This document shows positions 1 through 9,900 of a stretch of 64,000 nt of DNA, one piece after another. Source of the DNA: Ustilago trichophora (lineage: Eukaryota; Basidiomycota; Ustilaginomycetes; Ustilaginales; Ustilaginaceae); NCBI GenBank assembly GCA_900323505.1, contig OOIN01000021.1:62001-126000 (forward strand), given 5' to 3'. Each line of letters opens with the position of its first letter. Position 1 is the stretch's first letter. The notes under the pieces were generated by a model. The model searched no databases. It was not told where the DNA came from and saw only the letters and a list, made by a program, of their open reading frames with translations. Both the position numbers and the translations under genes were made by a program.

Positions 1-626
1 ATCTCTTCCTCAAGGAGCTTGGTCTTCCTGTCGAAGAAGCGCTCGTCTTCTGGAGGCGAAGCTTCAAAAACATGACCGATGACAAGTTCAACAAGGAGTA
101 TCGTTACAACATTCGCCACGGTTACGGTCTCGAAGGTCGACGCATGAACTACCCTGCCAAGAGCTGTGCTAGGATTCTCACACAGGACCAGCCCGGACCG
201 CAGGATTCGCACGGTTGCCCCTTCCGTCATTTTAGCACCACCAATCTCTCGGCTGCCATGGTGCAGCACTATGGTCTCAGTACGGCAGAGCAGTCCGAGA
301 TCCTGGCTTCGGTCAAGCAGGGTCATTATCATGTGGCTTGCACGCGCATCTTTGAGATTACCCATCAAAAGCAGGGTGTCAAAAAGGGTCAGGGTCTCAA
401 TGGCAGAGGTGAGACGGTGACACATCCCAACAGGTACTTTGAGAGCAGTTGGAAGCTCTCCCAGACCGAAGGCGGTGAAGGTGCGGATAGCAGCCAGAGG
501 AACTCGCCCGATCATGAAATGGACGCAAGCTCTCCGACGGCTCCTCAGGATGCAGTACCAGCAGCAGCAGCCACAGAAGCATCCCTCCCAGCTCAAGCAG
601 CAGCAGACGGCATGGACGAGTCCTAG
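1..626 (+). CDS. PRI2: DNA primase large subunit, C-terminal part (5' end outside window)
   Basis: This is the end of the p58 subunit of the primase-polymerase alpha complex, which supports RNA primer synthesis in nuclear replication. The frame is open from the window edge (first full codon at base 3) to a TAG at 624-626. The visible part is the Fe-S cluster domain: an NIRHGYG segment followed by three of the four cluster cysteines, in the contexts KSCARI, HGCPFRHF and HVACTRIFE, with the first cysteine presumably upstream of the window. The typical HPNRYFE segment follows. The last 60 or so residues are low-complexity (Ala/Gln-rich) and probably disordered. Identification is by family motifs. 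The gene is cut only by the window edge and shows no sign of decay. Confidence 0.93.
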   Translation, partial: LFLKELGLPVEEALVFWRRSFKNMTDDKFNKEYRYNIRHGYGLEGRRMNYPAKSCARILTQDQPGPQDSHGCPFRHFSTTNLSAAMVQHYGLSTAEQSEILASVKQGHYHVACTRIFEITHQKQGVKKGQGLNGRGETVTHPNRYFESSWKLSQTEGGEGADSSQRNSPDHEMDASSPTAPQDAVPAAAATEASLPAQAAADGMDES

Positions 627-1692
627 TCGTCTTCCCCCATTAATGCACGTATCCAGTTCTTGATCTTGTCCACGACCCTCTAACACACATGTACAGCATT
701 TTCTCCGTTGCCGATACCAATACATGCATCTCTCGACTTTTATTCACATCCTCGCCTGACCCTACAGTTTCTATGCTGTGTGAGCAGCCTTGTGAAAGTC
801 AACATCGCCTCGTCCTAGCAGGGCATCAATGTAGCAGCACGTATCAAAAAAGGAGGAGACCGCTAAAAAAGAAAGGTTTGAGATGATCCCAGATGCGCAG
901 CTTTCAAGCAACTCCATAGAGAAGTAGATGCTCCCTATCCGCCTTGGAACCCATCGGATACGTGCAGCTGAGGTTCAGTGTGTGAAGTGCTCGGGTGACC
1001 GACTCCTTCGAGCCCGAAGGCTATTGACTCCCAACTCAATGGGCCGCCACACTGGCTTACTTGCTGAGCAGACATCCACTGCTAGACGTGTGCTGGATCA
1101 GCAGCTCCTCAACCATCCGACGGAAAGGCTAACACTTGTGGGGCGCGCTTCGGCAGAGACCTCATTCCAAGGTTGCACCCATTACAGGTGAATACCAAAG
1201 CCCGATTTGGAATGTACAATACGTAAGAAATGCGTCTGCGAGTTTGACAGGCCGTTTTTCGAAGTTGCTAATTTTGCGGGCCAAGCGGCTCTGAGAGGCG
1301 ATGACTCGGCCGTTACAGAGCTCGAATTTCGGGGTCTTTTCTTTCTCTTTTTTCTTTTCCTCGTTGAGAAGAAAATTCAGACACAAGAGACGAAAACAGC
1401 CCTCTCAAATCAAAGCAAAATTGACTCGACCTCTGAAGCTTTGAACGGAAGTGAAGTGAGGGTGGGTCAATGCAGGAAGCGGTGTTGTCGGTGCGGATAG
1501 GGTGGAGCGAGGAGGACAGCCGCGCACACAGCGTAGAGTGCAGGCAGAGAGTGCGGACCGCAGATCCATCAAAAGTGCTCAACATCGTGAGCGATCCACC
1601 TTGCCTTCCTGGGTTTCATCTCTCGGCATCGATTGATCACCAACCCTCCTGTTTCCCCTCGGGAACGACCCTCTTCCTCAACAAACGACACC
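627..1692. other. Intergenic: PRI2 3' end and ADE12 promoter/leader
   Basis: No convincing gene is seen. Short frames here lack family motifs and overlap on both strands. Roughly 1478-1692 has no ATG, consistent with a 5' leader for ADE12 of about 200 bases. Confidence 0.5.
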
Positions 1693-3009
1693 ATGGCTGC
1701 AATGCCGAAACCCTCCGACTCCAAGACGGGCGGCAAGGCCACCGTCTTGCTCGGTTCCCAGTGGGGCGATGAGGGCAAAGGCAAGCTTGCCGACATCCTC
1801 AGCGGTCAGATGGATGTCTGCGCTCGATGCGCTGGCGGTAACAACGCCGGACACACCATCGTCGCCGACGTCAACGGCGTCAAGACCAAGTTCGACTTCC
1901 ACCTTCTCCCCTCGGGTCTCGTCAACCCTCGCTGCGCCGGTTTCATCGGCTCCGGTGTCGTAGTTCACGTCCCCTCGTTCTTCGCTGAGCTCGACACCAT
2001 CCAGAAGAAGGGCCTCAACTGCGACGGCCGACTTTTCATCTCGGACCGAGCCCACCTCGTCTTTGACTTCCACCAGGTCGTCGACGGTCTCAAGGAGGTC
2101 GAGCTGGGCGGATCCAGCATCGGCACCACCAAGAAGGGCATCGGGCCGGCCTACTCCTCCAAGGCTTCGCGCTCGGGTCTCCGCGTGCACCACCTCTACG
2201 ACCCCGAGCTGTTCGCCTCCAAGTTCCGCAAGCTCGTCGAGGGCCGCTTCAAACGTTACGGTCACTTTGAGTACGACACTGAGGGTGAGATTGCTCGCTA
2301 CCGTGCCTTTGCCGAGCGTCTGCGACCTCACATTGTCGACGGTGTCACCTTTATCCACACTGCGCTCGCTCAGAATCGCAAGGTGCTGGTTGAGGGTGCC
2401 AACGCGCTCTTCCTCGACATTGATTTTGGTACCTACCCCTTTGTCACCAGCTCGTCGACCTCGATCGGTGGTGTGCTCACCGGTCTCGGCATCCCGCCCA
2501 CTGCCATTGGCGATGTCATCGGTGTCATGAAGGCCTACACCACTCGTGTCGGCATGGGACCTTTCCCCACCGAGCTGCACGAAGAGATCGGCCACCACCT
2601 GCAGGAGGTCGGTGCCGAGTACGGTACCACCACGGGCCGGAGACGTCGTTGCGGCTGGCTCGACCTGGTCATGATGCGCTACTCGTGCCTGATCAACGGC
2701 TACACCAGCCTCAACCTGACCAAGCTCGATGTGCTCGACCAGCTCAAGGAGCTCAAGATTGCCGTGGGCTACGTCGTGGACGGCAAGGAGCTGCCCAGCT
2801 TCCCCGCCGACCTTGAGGTGCTCGCCAAGGTCGAGGTGCAGTACAAGACGTTGCCAGGATGGCAGCAGGACATTTCCAAGGCTCAGACGTGGGAGGAGCT
2901 TCCTGAAAACTGCCGCAACTACGTCGAATTCATCGAGCAGTTCCTCGGCGTCAAGATCGAATGGATCGGCGTCGGTCCCGCTCGTGAGTCGATGATTCAC
3001 CGAGCATGA
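1693..3009 (+). CDS. ADE12: Adenylosuccinate synthetase
   Basis: It catalyses the GTP-dependent joining of IMP and aspartate to adenylosuccinate, the first committed step from IMP to AMP, in the cytosol. The protein is 438 residues and intronless. The N-terminal [11 protein letters not shown] loop (residues 21-31) carries the catalytic Asp26, and GNNAGHT carries His54, with the same 28-residue spacing as Asp13/His41 of the E. coli enzyme. [15 protein letters not shown] segment matches the substrate-loop region. I chose the ATG at 1693 (context ACACCATGG) because the frame upstream to 1633 only begins with TTG. Codon use is strongly biased to C/G third positions, which suggests high expression and explains a long spurious antisense frame over it. 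Confidence 0.98.
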   Translation: MAAMPKPSDSKTGGKATVLLGSQWGDEGKGKLADILSGQMDVCARCAGGNNAGHTIVADVNGVKTKFDFHLLPSGLVNPRCAGFIGSGVVVHVPSFFAELDTIQKKGLNCDGRLFISDRAHLVFDFHQVVDGLKEVELGGSSIGTTKKGIGPAYSSKASRSGLRVHHLYDPELFASKFRKLVEGRFKRYGHFEYDTEGEIARYRAFAERLRPHIVDGVTFIHTALAQNRKVLVEGANALFLDIDFGTYPFVTSSSTSIGGVLTGLGIPPTAIGDVIGVMKAYTTRVGMGPFPTELHEEIGHHLQEVGAEYGTTTGRRRRCGWLDLVMMRYSCLINGYTSLNLTKLDVLDQLKELKIAVGYVVDGKELPSFPADLEVLAKVEVQYKTLPGWQQDISKAQTWEELPENCRNYVEFIEQFLGVKIEWIGVGPARESMIHRA

Positions 3010-4082
3010 GCTTTTAGCTAGATCTCTTGCTCTTGCCCATACGCAATACTCTTTTTTTTGCGTTGTTTCAATAGAATCAAAGATGTTTCCAGTATAGCTT
3101 TCTGCGTGTGTTTGTGTCGATGCATCATCGCCTGAGATTGTGGTCGTCGCTTGTGCCGAGTTGGTCACCTGATGAGCAGTACATCAAGAGTTTCCTGCGA
3201 ATAGGGAAGTGATTGGCGCCGCGTCAGAGCCTGAAAAAGACTAGACCAGGGCATGATCCCGCCGGAGGATGATACGCTCTTACAGTTTAGTGATGTTTGG
3301 TCGGAACTCTCCGATCGCAGACAGAGAGGTCTTGCAAACACACATCTGGCTACAGTAGTAGCTTTCTCATCATCGATTTGTGCCAGGGCCAGAAAAAAAA
3401 CTCTGAAATTGAGGCTACGAAAAAGAATACCTTTGTTGATACACGAAACCTGACAAACGGTGGATTTTTCTACTCATCTCGTGCGGCAATTCCCCAAGCT
3501 TTATCGATCGGTCAGAGCCGGAAATGCCTCGCACTCGAGAAGGATTTTGGACCGCATTGCCTTTCTGGATCCTAATCTTCCCGCTGAACAGCATGCACTC
3601 TGCTTTCAGAGACTCGATTTTGAACGCTGACATATCGATGAAAACCAAAAATTGAAGACCGAGAATCTCGCCGAGAGCCCACCTTTCGCCGTAGTCGGCC
3701 TGTACATGGCTCGTCATCAGGTCCTCCGCTCCGATCTGCCGACGAATCTCATCAAAGCATCTTCCTTTCGCCACGCAGCGTCAAGTGACGTCCGAGTTGC
3801 ACTCGTGACCCGTGAGGATCATCGAAGGTATCCTATTGGCGTTGTATAAAGTGGATCACATGGGCAAAGTTTCGAAGCAAGACAGCTCTGCCTGTCGTTG
3901 AGTTGTGTGCCAAGTTGGAGGATGAGAGGTGGCGGAAAAGTATCGCTGCACACGGTCCGCGGTGTGCAGGAGATGACTCGAGGCGTGTTTTTCACACCAC
4001 CAGCAACAATTGCACCTTCATCTCGTGGAATCTCCACCGGCTGAGGTTGGATGGCTGCCGGTGAACTCCGTGGCGTGCGCGC

Positions 4083-4123
<41 letters not shown>

Positions 4124-4984
4124 GCTTAGAATGCCGAGAATCATACCGCCCCGAGGCTTCGGCCGAGATCTGTCCAACTCTGCCGGTTCGACGTTGGACC
4201 CTGTTGATTGATGAAAATAAGCATTCTGATTGGTGCGATTAGAGTTAAGCATGAGCAATGCAGAGGAAAGAAGGAAAAAAAGGGACACGCGTCGACTTAA
4301 GTTTTTGACCCTCCGCTTCATCGCAAGCGAGATGAGTCGGGAGAATGTTAAAAAAATGGCGCACAGAGGCGCTACAGTACAAGGCCATCTTTCTCTGTGA
4401 CTTGATCTGAAAACTCGTCGTCCTAAATTGAACCTTGTGCAAGAGCAATTTTTAAGTTTCCAATTCTTCTTGCAGCAGCTTGCATGAGAGACGAGGCGAG
4501 GCGAGTCTAGAGGTTGTTGAAAGGCTGGTTGCGTTGCTTGGCTTTGTTTGGCTTCTGATTGAGCGGCCCCACCTCCGCTTTTGATCTTTTGTCGGATGGA
4601 AATGGATTAGATCTGATTGGATCCCTGATGATGACCGATGACCTGTACCGTTCCTTTCAAAAGTGGGGGCGCACTCTTGCTCTCTTTCCAAGGCCTACGG
4701 TGCTAAGCGTTGTCCGCGACCTTCCGCATCCTCCGCTGGCCAATCGTATTCTTGCTCTTTGCCCACCCATCCTTGAACCGGCTAGTGAGCGGCCATGTCT
4801 TTCCAAAGCATCCTCAGCAACTCTATACTGTAGTCTAACTCTGCGAGCGTGCAGCGAATTGCGGAGTCACATGGCTGAAAGGGTCAGACGAGTGACTTTC
4901 TCCCCGCCTTGAGAACATTTTGTTCATCGCCCAGTCGTCGGCATGAGCTTCTTCCAACGACTGAGTCGGTGAAAAAAGTGAAGT
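3010..4984. other. Gene-poor intergenic stretch
   Basis: I see no supportable gene in almost 2 kb after ADE12. Small frames on both strands (for example 3415-3774 minus and 4559-4912 plus) show no domain, no codon bias like the neighbours and no splice pattern. A homopolymer T tract lies at 4085-4122. Confidence 0.5.
4085..4122 (+). repeat. Poly-T tract, 38 bases
   Basis: An uninterrupted run of 38 T in the intergenic region between ADE12 and GLT1. No terminal inverted repeats or retroposon body are seen next to it, so it is treated as a simple repeat. Confidence 0.95.
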
Positions 4985-5351
4985 GTGCCGTCCCACCTGC
5001 CTTTGTGTAACCCCACGCCAAGGAGTCCCTCGTCCCTCGTTTCTCGTTCCTCGTTGGTCGCATTCGCTTTCTTGTCATTTCGTGGATTGTGATCCCTCCT
5101 CACTTCGTACCATCACATCACCTTCCGCACTTCTTTGTCGCCATCACGTCGACGACACACTCGCATACACACATCGAACATCCATCCACACGCACTTCGT
5201 CAAGTCTTTGAAGTCAGGTCCTAAGCCAACCTGTCTCCTCAGCACCTCTTCCAACCAAGCCAAAATCCACCAAAAATCGCCTCAGTCGCAGGCAACTTTC
5301 GTCTCTCAACACCAACTCTTCCCGCACACGACTTAGGATCGCATTTTACAG
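4985..5351 (+). promoter_or_regulatory. Candidate 5' leader exon (possibly of GLT1) ending in a strong splice donor
   Basis: This stretch is C/T-rich, contains no ATG on the plus strand and ends in ACAG|GTAAGT with the intron starting at 5352. That is what a transcribed untranslated first exon looks like in this genome. The best downstream partner is the CACACAG acceptor ending at 6657. After it, 6658-6936 is again free of ATG up to the GLT1 start. Joining them would give a leader of about 650 bases with an intron of 1306 bases rich in ATG triplets. A separate non-coding transcript, or a GLT1 start site near 6500 without this exon, are the alternatives. Confidence 0.45.
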
Positions 5352-6657
5352 GTAAGTTTTTTGAAAATCCTCGACATGATGCCAGTAGAGTCTCGTAAGG
5401 AACATGACTCGGGAAGGCACGGCACTACCTCCAAGACTAGACGGACAACCACGTCGATGCTGTGTTGATTGCTTCATACTTTGGCTTGGGGTCAACCAGT
5501 ATGGTATGGATGTTCCATTGCTAGCTACCTGGAAGTCTGATGTTGCTACAGATGGTCCCTTCCTGGTTCAACCAATATACGGCCGGATCTCAACGACCAA
5601 AAAAGAGGTCGCAGCAGGGGAAAAAGTACGGACCGGTCTTTCTCCCTCGCTCTGCAAGAACCTGGCGGAGCGGGGTTGATTGATTTTGATTTTGATTTGA
5701 TTGATAGTGCGCGCTTGGCTGGCTGCTGCTGCTGCTGCTGCTGCCTCGCATGCGTGCGTCAACTTTAGATCCGAGGTCTGGCCCGCGTCTTTCGGCCGAC
5801 GCGTCGATCCAATTTCTTCTTTGTAAAAGAATTTGGATTTTCCCGCAATTTTCTTTTCAACACCAGAAGAGACGGCGGCGGCGACCGTTTCTTCGTGTTT
5901 CGGAAGGGAATTTTTGGCTCATGAAAGCTCGGTTGTGCGAGTTTCGGGCTTTCAGTCTCTGCTGCTTTGATAATAATCTCAGCAGTCTTGGCCAGGAAAT
6001 TTTTCTTCCAACTTTGTTTTCTGGTGTAGCTAAAGTGGGGTCCCGCTCGCTACAATGATGGGCTTAGCCACATTCAGCGCACGCGAACCTCCATTTTTTC
6101 TTTTTGACACGAGCTATACCTGCTTACCGTCAGGTGGAAGCCTGCTTGCTTAGCCTCAGCAGCCTGTTGCTCTGTCACAAACGCTAAACACGCTCTGGCA
6201 TGGCAATTTAGGTTCGAGACTGGCCAACTAGCATCGCACACAGCTTACAGTACAGTAGACATCTGCAAGGCTGTCTGTGCGCCGTGCAGAACACAGAGCT
6301 TCTTCCTAAAGGCCAAAAAAAAGCATTCTTTATTGTCCAGAACGCGATTGGATTTTGGTCCAATCAGGGTTTTTCAAGTGGAAATTGCCCGAGTCAGATG
6401 GCTCTTGTGATTGCTGTTGATTTTGCTCTCCTCTCATTGGCTGTGTTGGCCTTGGCGCATGCCCTCTTACGCTCGCTGTCTTTCAATTGACCGCCGCCGC
6501 TTTGCCACATCCCGCCGCTGCTAAGAACATCAGACTGATCCCATCTCACATATCTATTTCGGCTTCATCTCCCTTCGTTACACGCATTTCCCTCTAAATA
6601 CCTCTCCCATCAACGCCTGTGTAACATCGTCATCAAACTCTTCCATATCACACACAG
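5352..6657 (+). other. Candidate 1.3 kb leader intron / GLT1 promoter region
   Basis: No coding gene is seen. The stretch starts with GTAAGT and ends with CACACAG. It contains many ATG triplets, a (GCT)7 run at 5722-5742 and no convincing RNA gene. If transcription of GLT1 starts near 6500 instead, this is simply its upstream promoter region. Confidence 0.4.
5722..5742 (+). repeat. (GCT)7 microsatellite
   Basis: Seven perfect GCT units, non-coding, inside the candidate leader intron upstream of GLT1. Confidence 0.9.
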
Positions 6658-6936
6658 ATCCGCAGGTCGAGTTTCCGTTCACCGTCAAGCCTTAATTCGC
6701 ATTTCGTATTCTCCTGGGAGTCTGTAGCAAGAGTCATCCTCGAATACCCACCCACCCCTTTCTTACGTCTTCTCAATCAGCATACCACTGCAACTTCAGC
6801 ATCACCAAACGCATACACAAAGAGAGCGAATTAAGCCCCCGCTCTCGTCATCCGCATTCATAAACAGCTTCGTGTTCAACCGAAGCTCATACCAACCTTC
6901 AACTTTTCATCCCCAACCATCGACCGAGTGCCTGTT

Positions 6937-9900
6937 ATGGCTCCCGTCGCCAACGTCACCAACAACATCCGAAAGACTCGTTTCGTTGACCAGCTCAACG
7001 CCGAGCTCGCCCCCGTTCACGAAGAGGCCATCTCCTCCGAGAACTTTGAGGCTAGCGGCTACGATGAGGTAGAGCGCTCCGACTCGCTCTGGGCTGGCTC
7101 CATGCCCGCTGCCCAGGGCCTCTACGACCCCGACAACGAGAAGGATGCCTGTGGTGTCGGTTTCATGTGCCAGATCAAGGGCAAACCCGCCCACAAGATT
7201 GTCTCCGACGCACGCTTCCTCCTCTGCAACATGACCCACCGTGGTGCCGTTGGTGCCGACGCTCGTGACGGTGACGGTGCCGGTGTCATGACTGGTATCC
7301 CCGACACCTTCTTCCGCCGCGAGACCGAGCGTGACCTCGGCGTCAAGCTCCCCGCTCAAGGCCAGTACGCCGTCGGTAACTTGTTCTTCAACCCCAAGGA
7401 TGACAAGGCTCGCGCCGAGCACGTCAAAACCTTCACCGACATCGCAGACAAACTTCACCTCCGCGTTCTTGGATGGCGTGACGTCCCCGTCGACAACTCG
7501 ATCCTTGGTCCCGCTTCCAAGAGCAAGGAGCCCAAGATCATGCAGCCCTTCGTCGTCCTCAAGGACCACTACGGCTCTGGCACCACTCCTGCCGAATCCT
7601 CCAAGGCTTTCGACGAGCAGTATTTCGGCCGTCAGCTCTACGTCCTCCGCAAGCATGCCACTCACACCATCGGTCTCCAGAACTGGTTCTACATCTGCTC
7701 GCTCAGCCCTACCAACATCACCTACAAGGGTCAGCTCAGCCCCGTCCAGGTCTACAACTACTACTATGATCTCAACAACGTCCACTACGCTTCTCACTTT
7801 GCCCTCGTCCACTCTCGATTCTCCACCAACACCTTCCCTTCGTGGGACCGTGCTCAGCCCATGCGATGGGCTGCCCACAACGGCGAGATCAACACCATCC
7901 GCGGCAACAAGAACTGGATGCGCGCTCGTGAGGGTCTTCTCAAGTCCGAGACTTTCGGCGACGAGCTCGACCTCCTCTACCCCATCATTGAGGGTGGCGG
8001 ATCCGACTCGGCTGCTTTCGACAACGTTCTTGAGCTCCTTGTCATCAACAAGGTCCTCACTCTTCCTCAGGCTGTCATGATGATGATTCCCGAGGCTTGG
8101 CAGGGCGCTGCCAGCCACATGGAGCCTGAGAAGGTTGCCTTCTACCGATGGGCCGCCTGTCTCATGGAGCCTTGGGATGGTCCTGCGCTCTTCACCTTTG
8201 CCGACGGCCGATACTGTGGTGCCAACTTGGACCGAAACGGTCTCCGACCTTGCCGATACTACATCACCGACGACGACATCATGATCTGCGCTTCCGAGGT
8301 CGGCACTGTCACCATTGACCCCGCCACCGTCATTGCCAAGGGTCGTCTCCAGCCCGGTAAGATGCTCCTTGTTGACACTGTCGAGGGCCGTGTTGTCGAG
8401 GACAAGGAGCTCAAGATGACCACTGCCCAGCGCGCCGATTTCGCTGCTTGGCTCGAGAACCACATGTTGCGCCTTCCCGAGATCGTTGACACTGTCCGTC
8501 GCAACACCGGCAACGCCATTGGCCCCGTTCTCGATGACGAGCGCCTCAGCACCGATCCCAAGCTTCTTGCTTTCGGTTACACTGCTGAGCAGATCAACCT
8601 CCTCATGCTTCCAATGGTTGCTGATGGTAAGGAGGCTCTTGGATCCATGGGTAACGATGCTCCTCTTGCCTGCATCTCCACCGCTCCCCGTGTCATCTAC
8701 GACTACTTCCGTCAGCTTTTCGCTCAGGTTACCAACCCTCCCATCGACCCTATCAGAGAGGCTGTTGTCATGTCGCTCGAGCAGTACGTCGGCCCCGAGG
8801 GTAACCTCCTTGAGATGAAGCCCGAGCAGTGCCACCGTTTGCTCCTCCCTTCGCCCATCCTTAGCGTTGATGAGCTCAACGCAATCAAGCAGATCGACTC
8901 CGTTCACTCTGACTGGGCTGCCAAGACCATCGACATCACCTACGACAAGGGTGAAGGCATCATTGGCTACGAGCGCACTCTTGACCGCATCTGCTCCGAG
9001 ACCTCGCAGGCCATCCGTGACGGCTACCGTGTCGTCATCCTCTCTGACCGAGCTGTCGGTGCCGACCGTGTCGCCATCTCGTCGCTCGTTGCCTGCGGTG
9101 GTGTCCACCACCACCTCATCCGCAACAAGGAGCGAAGCCGCATCGCCCTCATGATTGAGTCCGCCGAGGCCCGTGAGGTCCACCACATGTGTGTTCTCCT
9201 CGGTTACGGCGCCGATGCCATCTGCCCCTGGCTCGCTATGGAGGTCATCCTCAAGGTCTCCCGCGAGGGTCTTGTCAAGGCTGACCTGCCTGCCAACCAG
9301 CTCATTGAGAACTGGACGCACGCCGTCGACAACGGTATCCTCAAGGTCATGTCCAAGATGGGTATCTCGACCCTTGCCTCGTACAAGGGTGCCCAGATTT
9401 TCGAGGCTCTCGGTCTCGCCAGTGGTGTTGTTGACCGCTGCTTCGCCGGTACCGCCTCGCGTGTCTCGGGTTCCGACTTTACCCTGCTCGCCATGGACGC
9501 TCTCGAGTTCCACGACCGTGGTTACCCTTCGCGTGACACCATCTCGGTCCCTGGTCTCCCCGAGTCTGGTGAGTACCACTACCGTGACGGTGGTGAGGCC
9601 CACATCAACGACCCCATGGCCATCGCCCACCTCCAGGATGCCGCCCGTGAGAGGAACCAGGCTGCCTACGATGCCTACTCCAAGGCTTCGCATAACGCCG
9701 TCAAGGCCACCTCGCTCCGTGGTCTCCTCGACTTTGACTACACCAAGTCGCGTGCCATCCCCATCGACCAGGTCGAGCCCTGGACCGAGATCGTGCAGCG
9801 ATTCTGCACTGGTGCCATGTCGTACGGTTCCATCTCGATGGAGGCTCACTCGGCTCTCGCCATTGCTATGAACCGTCTCGGTGGTAAGTCCAACACCGGT

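Noticed and set aside
1633..1692. N-terminal extension of adenylosuccinate synthetase
   Set aside because: The frame begins with TTG, not ATG, and the added residues are not family-like; the ATG at 1693 has a good context.
3253..3774. Small frames on both strands after ADE12 as genes
   Set aside because: Overlapping on opposite strands, no motifs, no codon bias and no start-context support.
4051..4242. Poly-T tract as a retroposon tail or Pol III terminator
   Set aside because: No adjacent retroposon body, target-site duplication or Pol III promoter boxes could be seen.
6160..6235. Possible tRNA from a GGTTCGAGA B-box-like string near 6211
   Set aside because: No T-stem pairing around the loop and no convincing acceptor or D arm.
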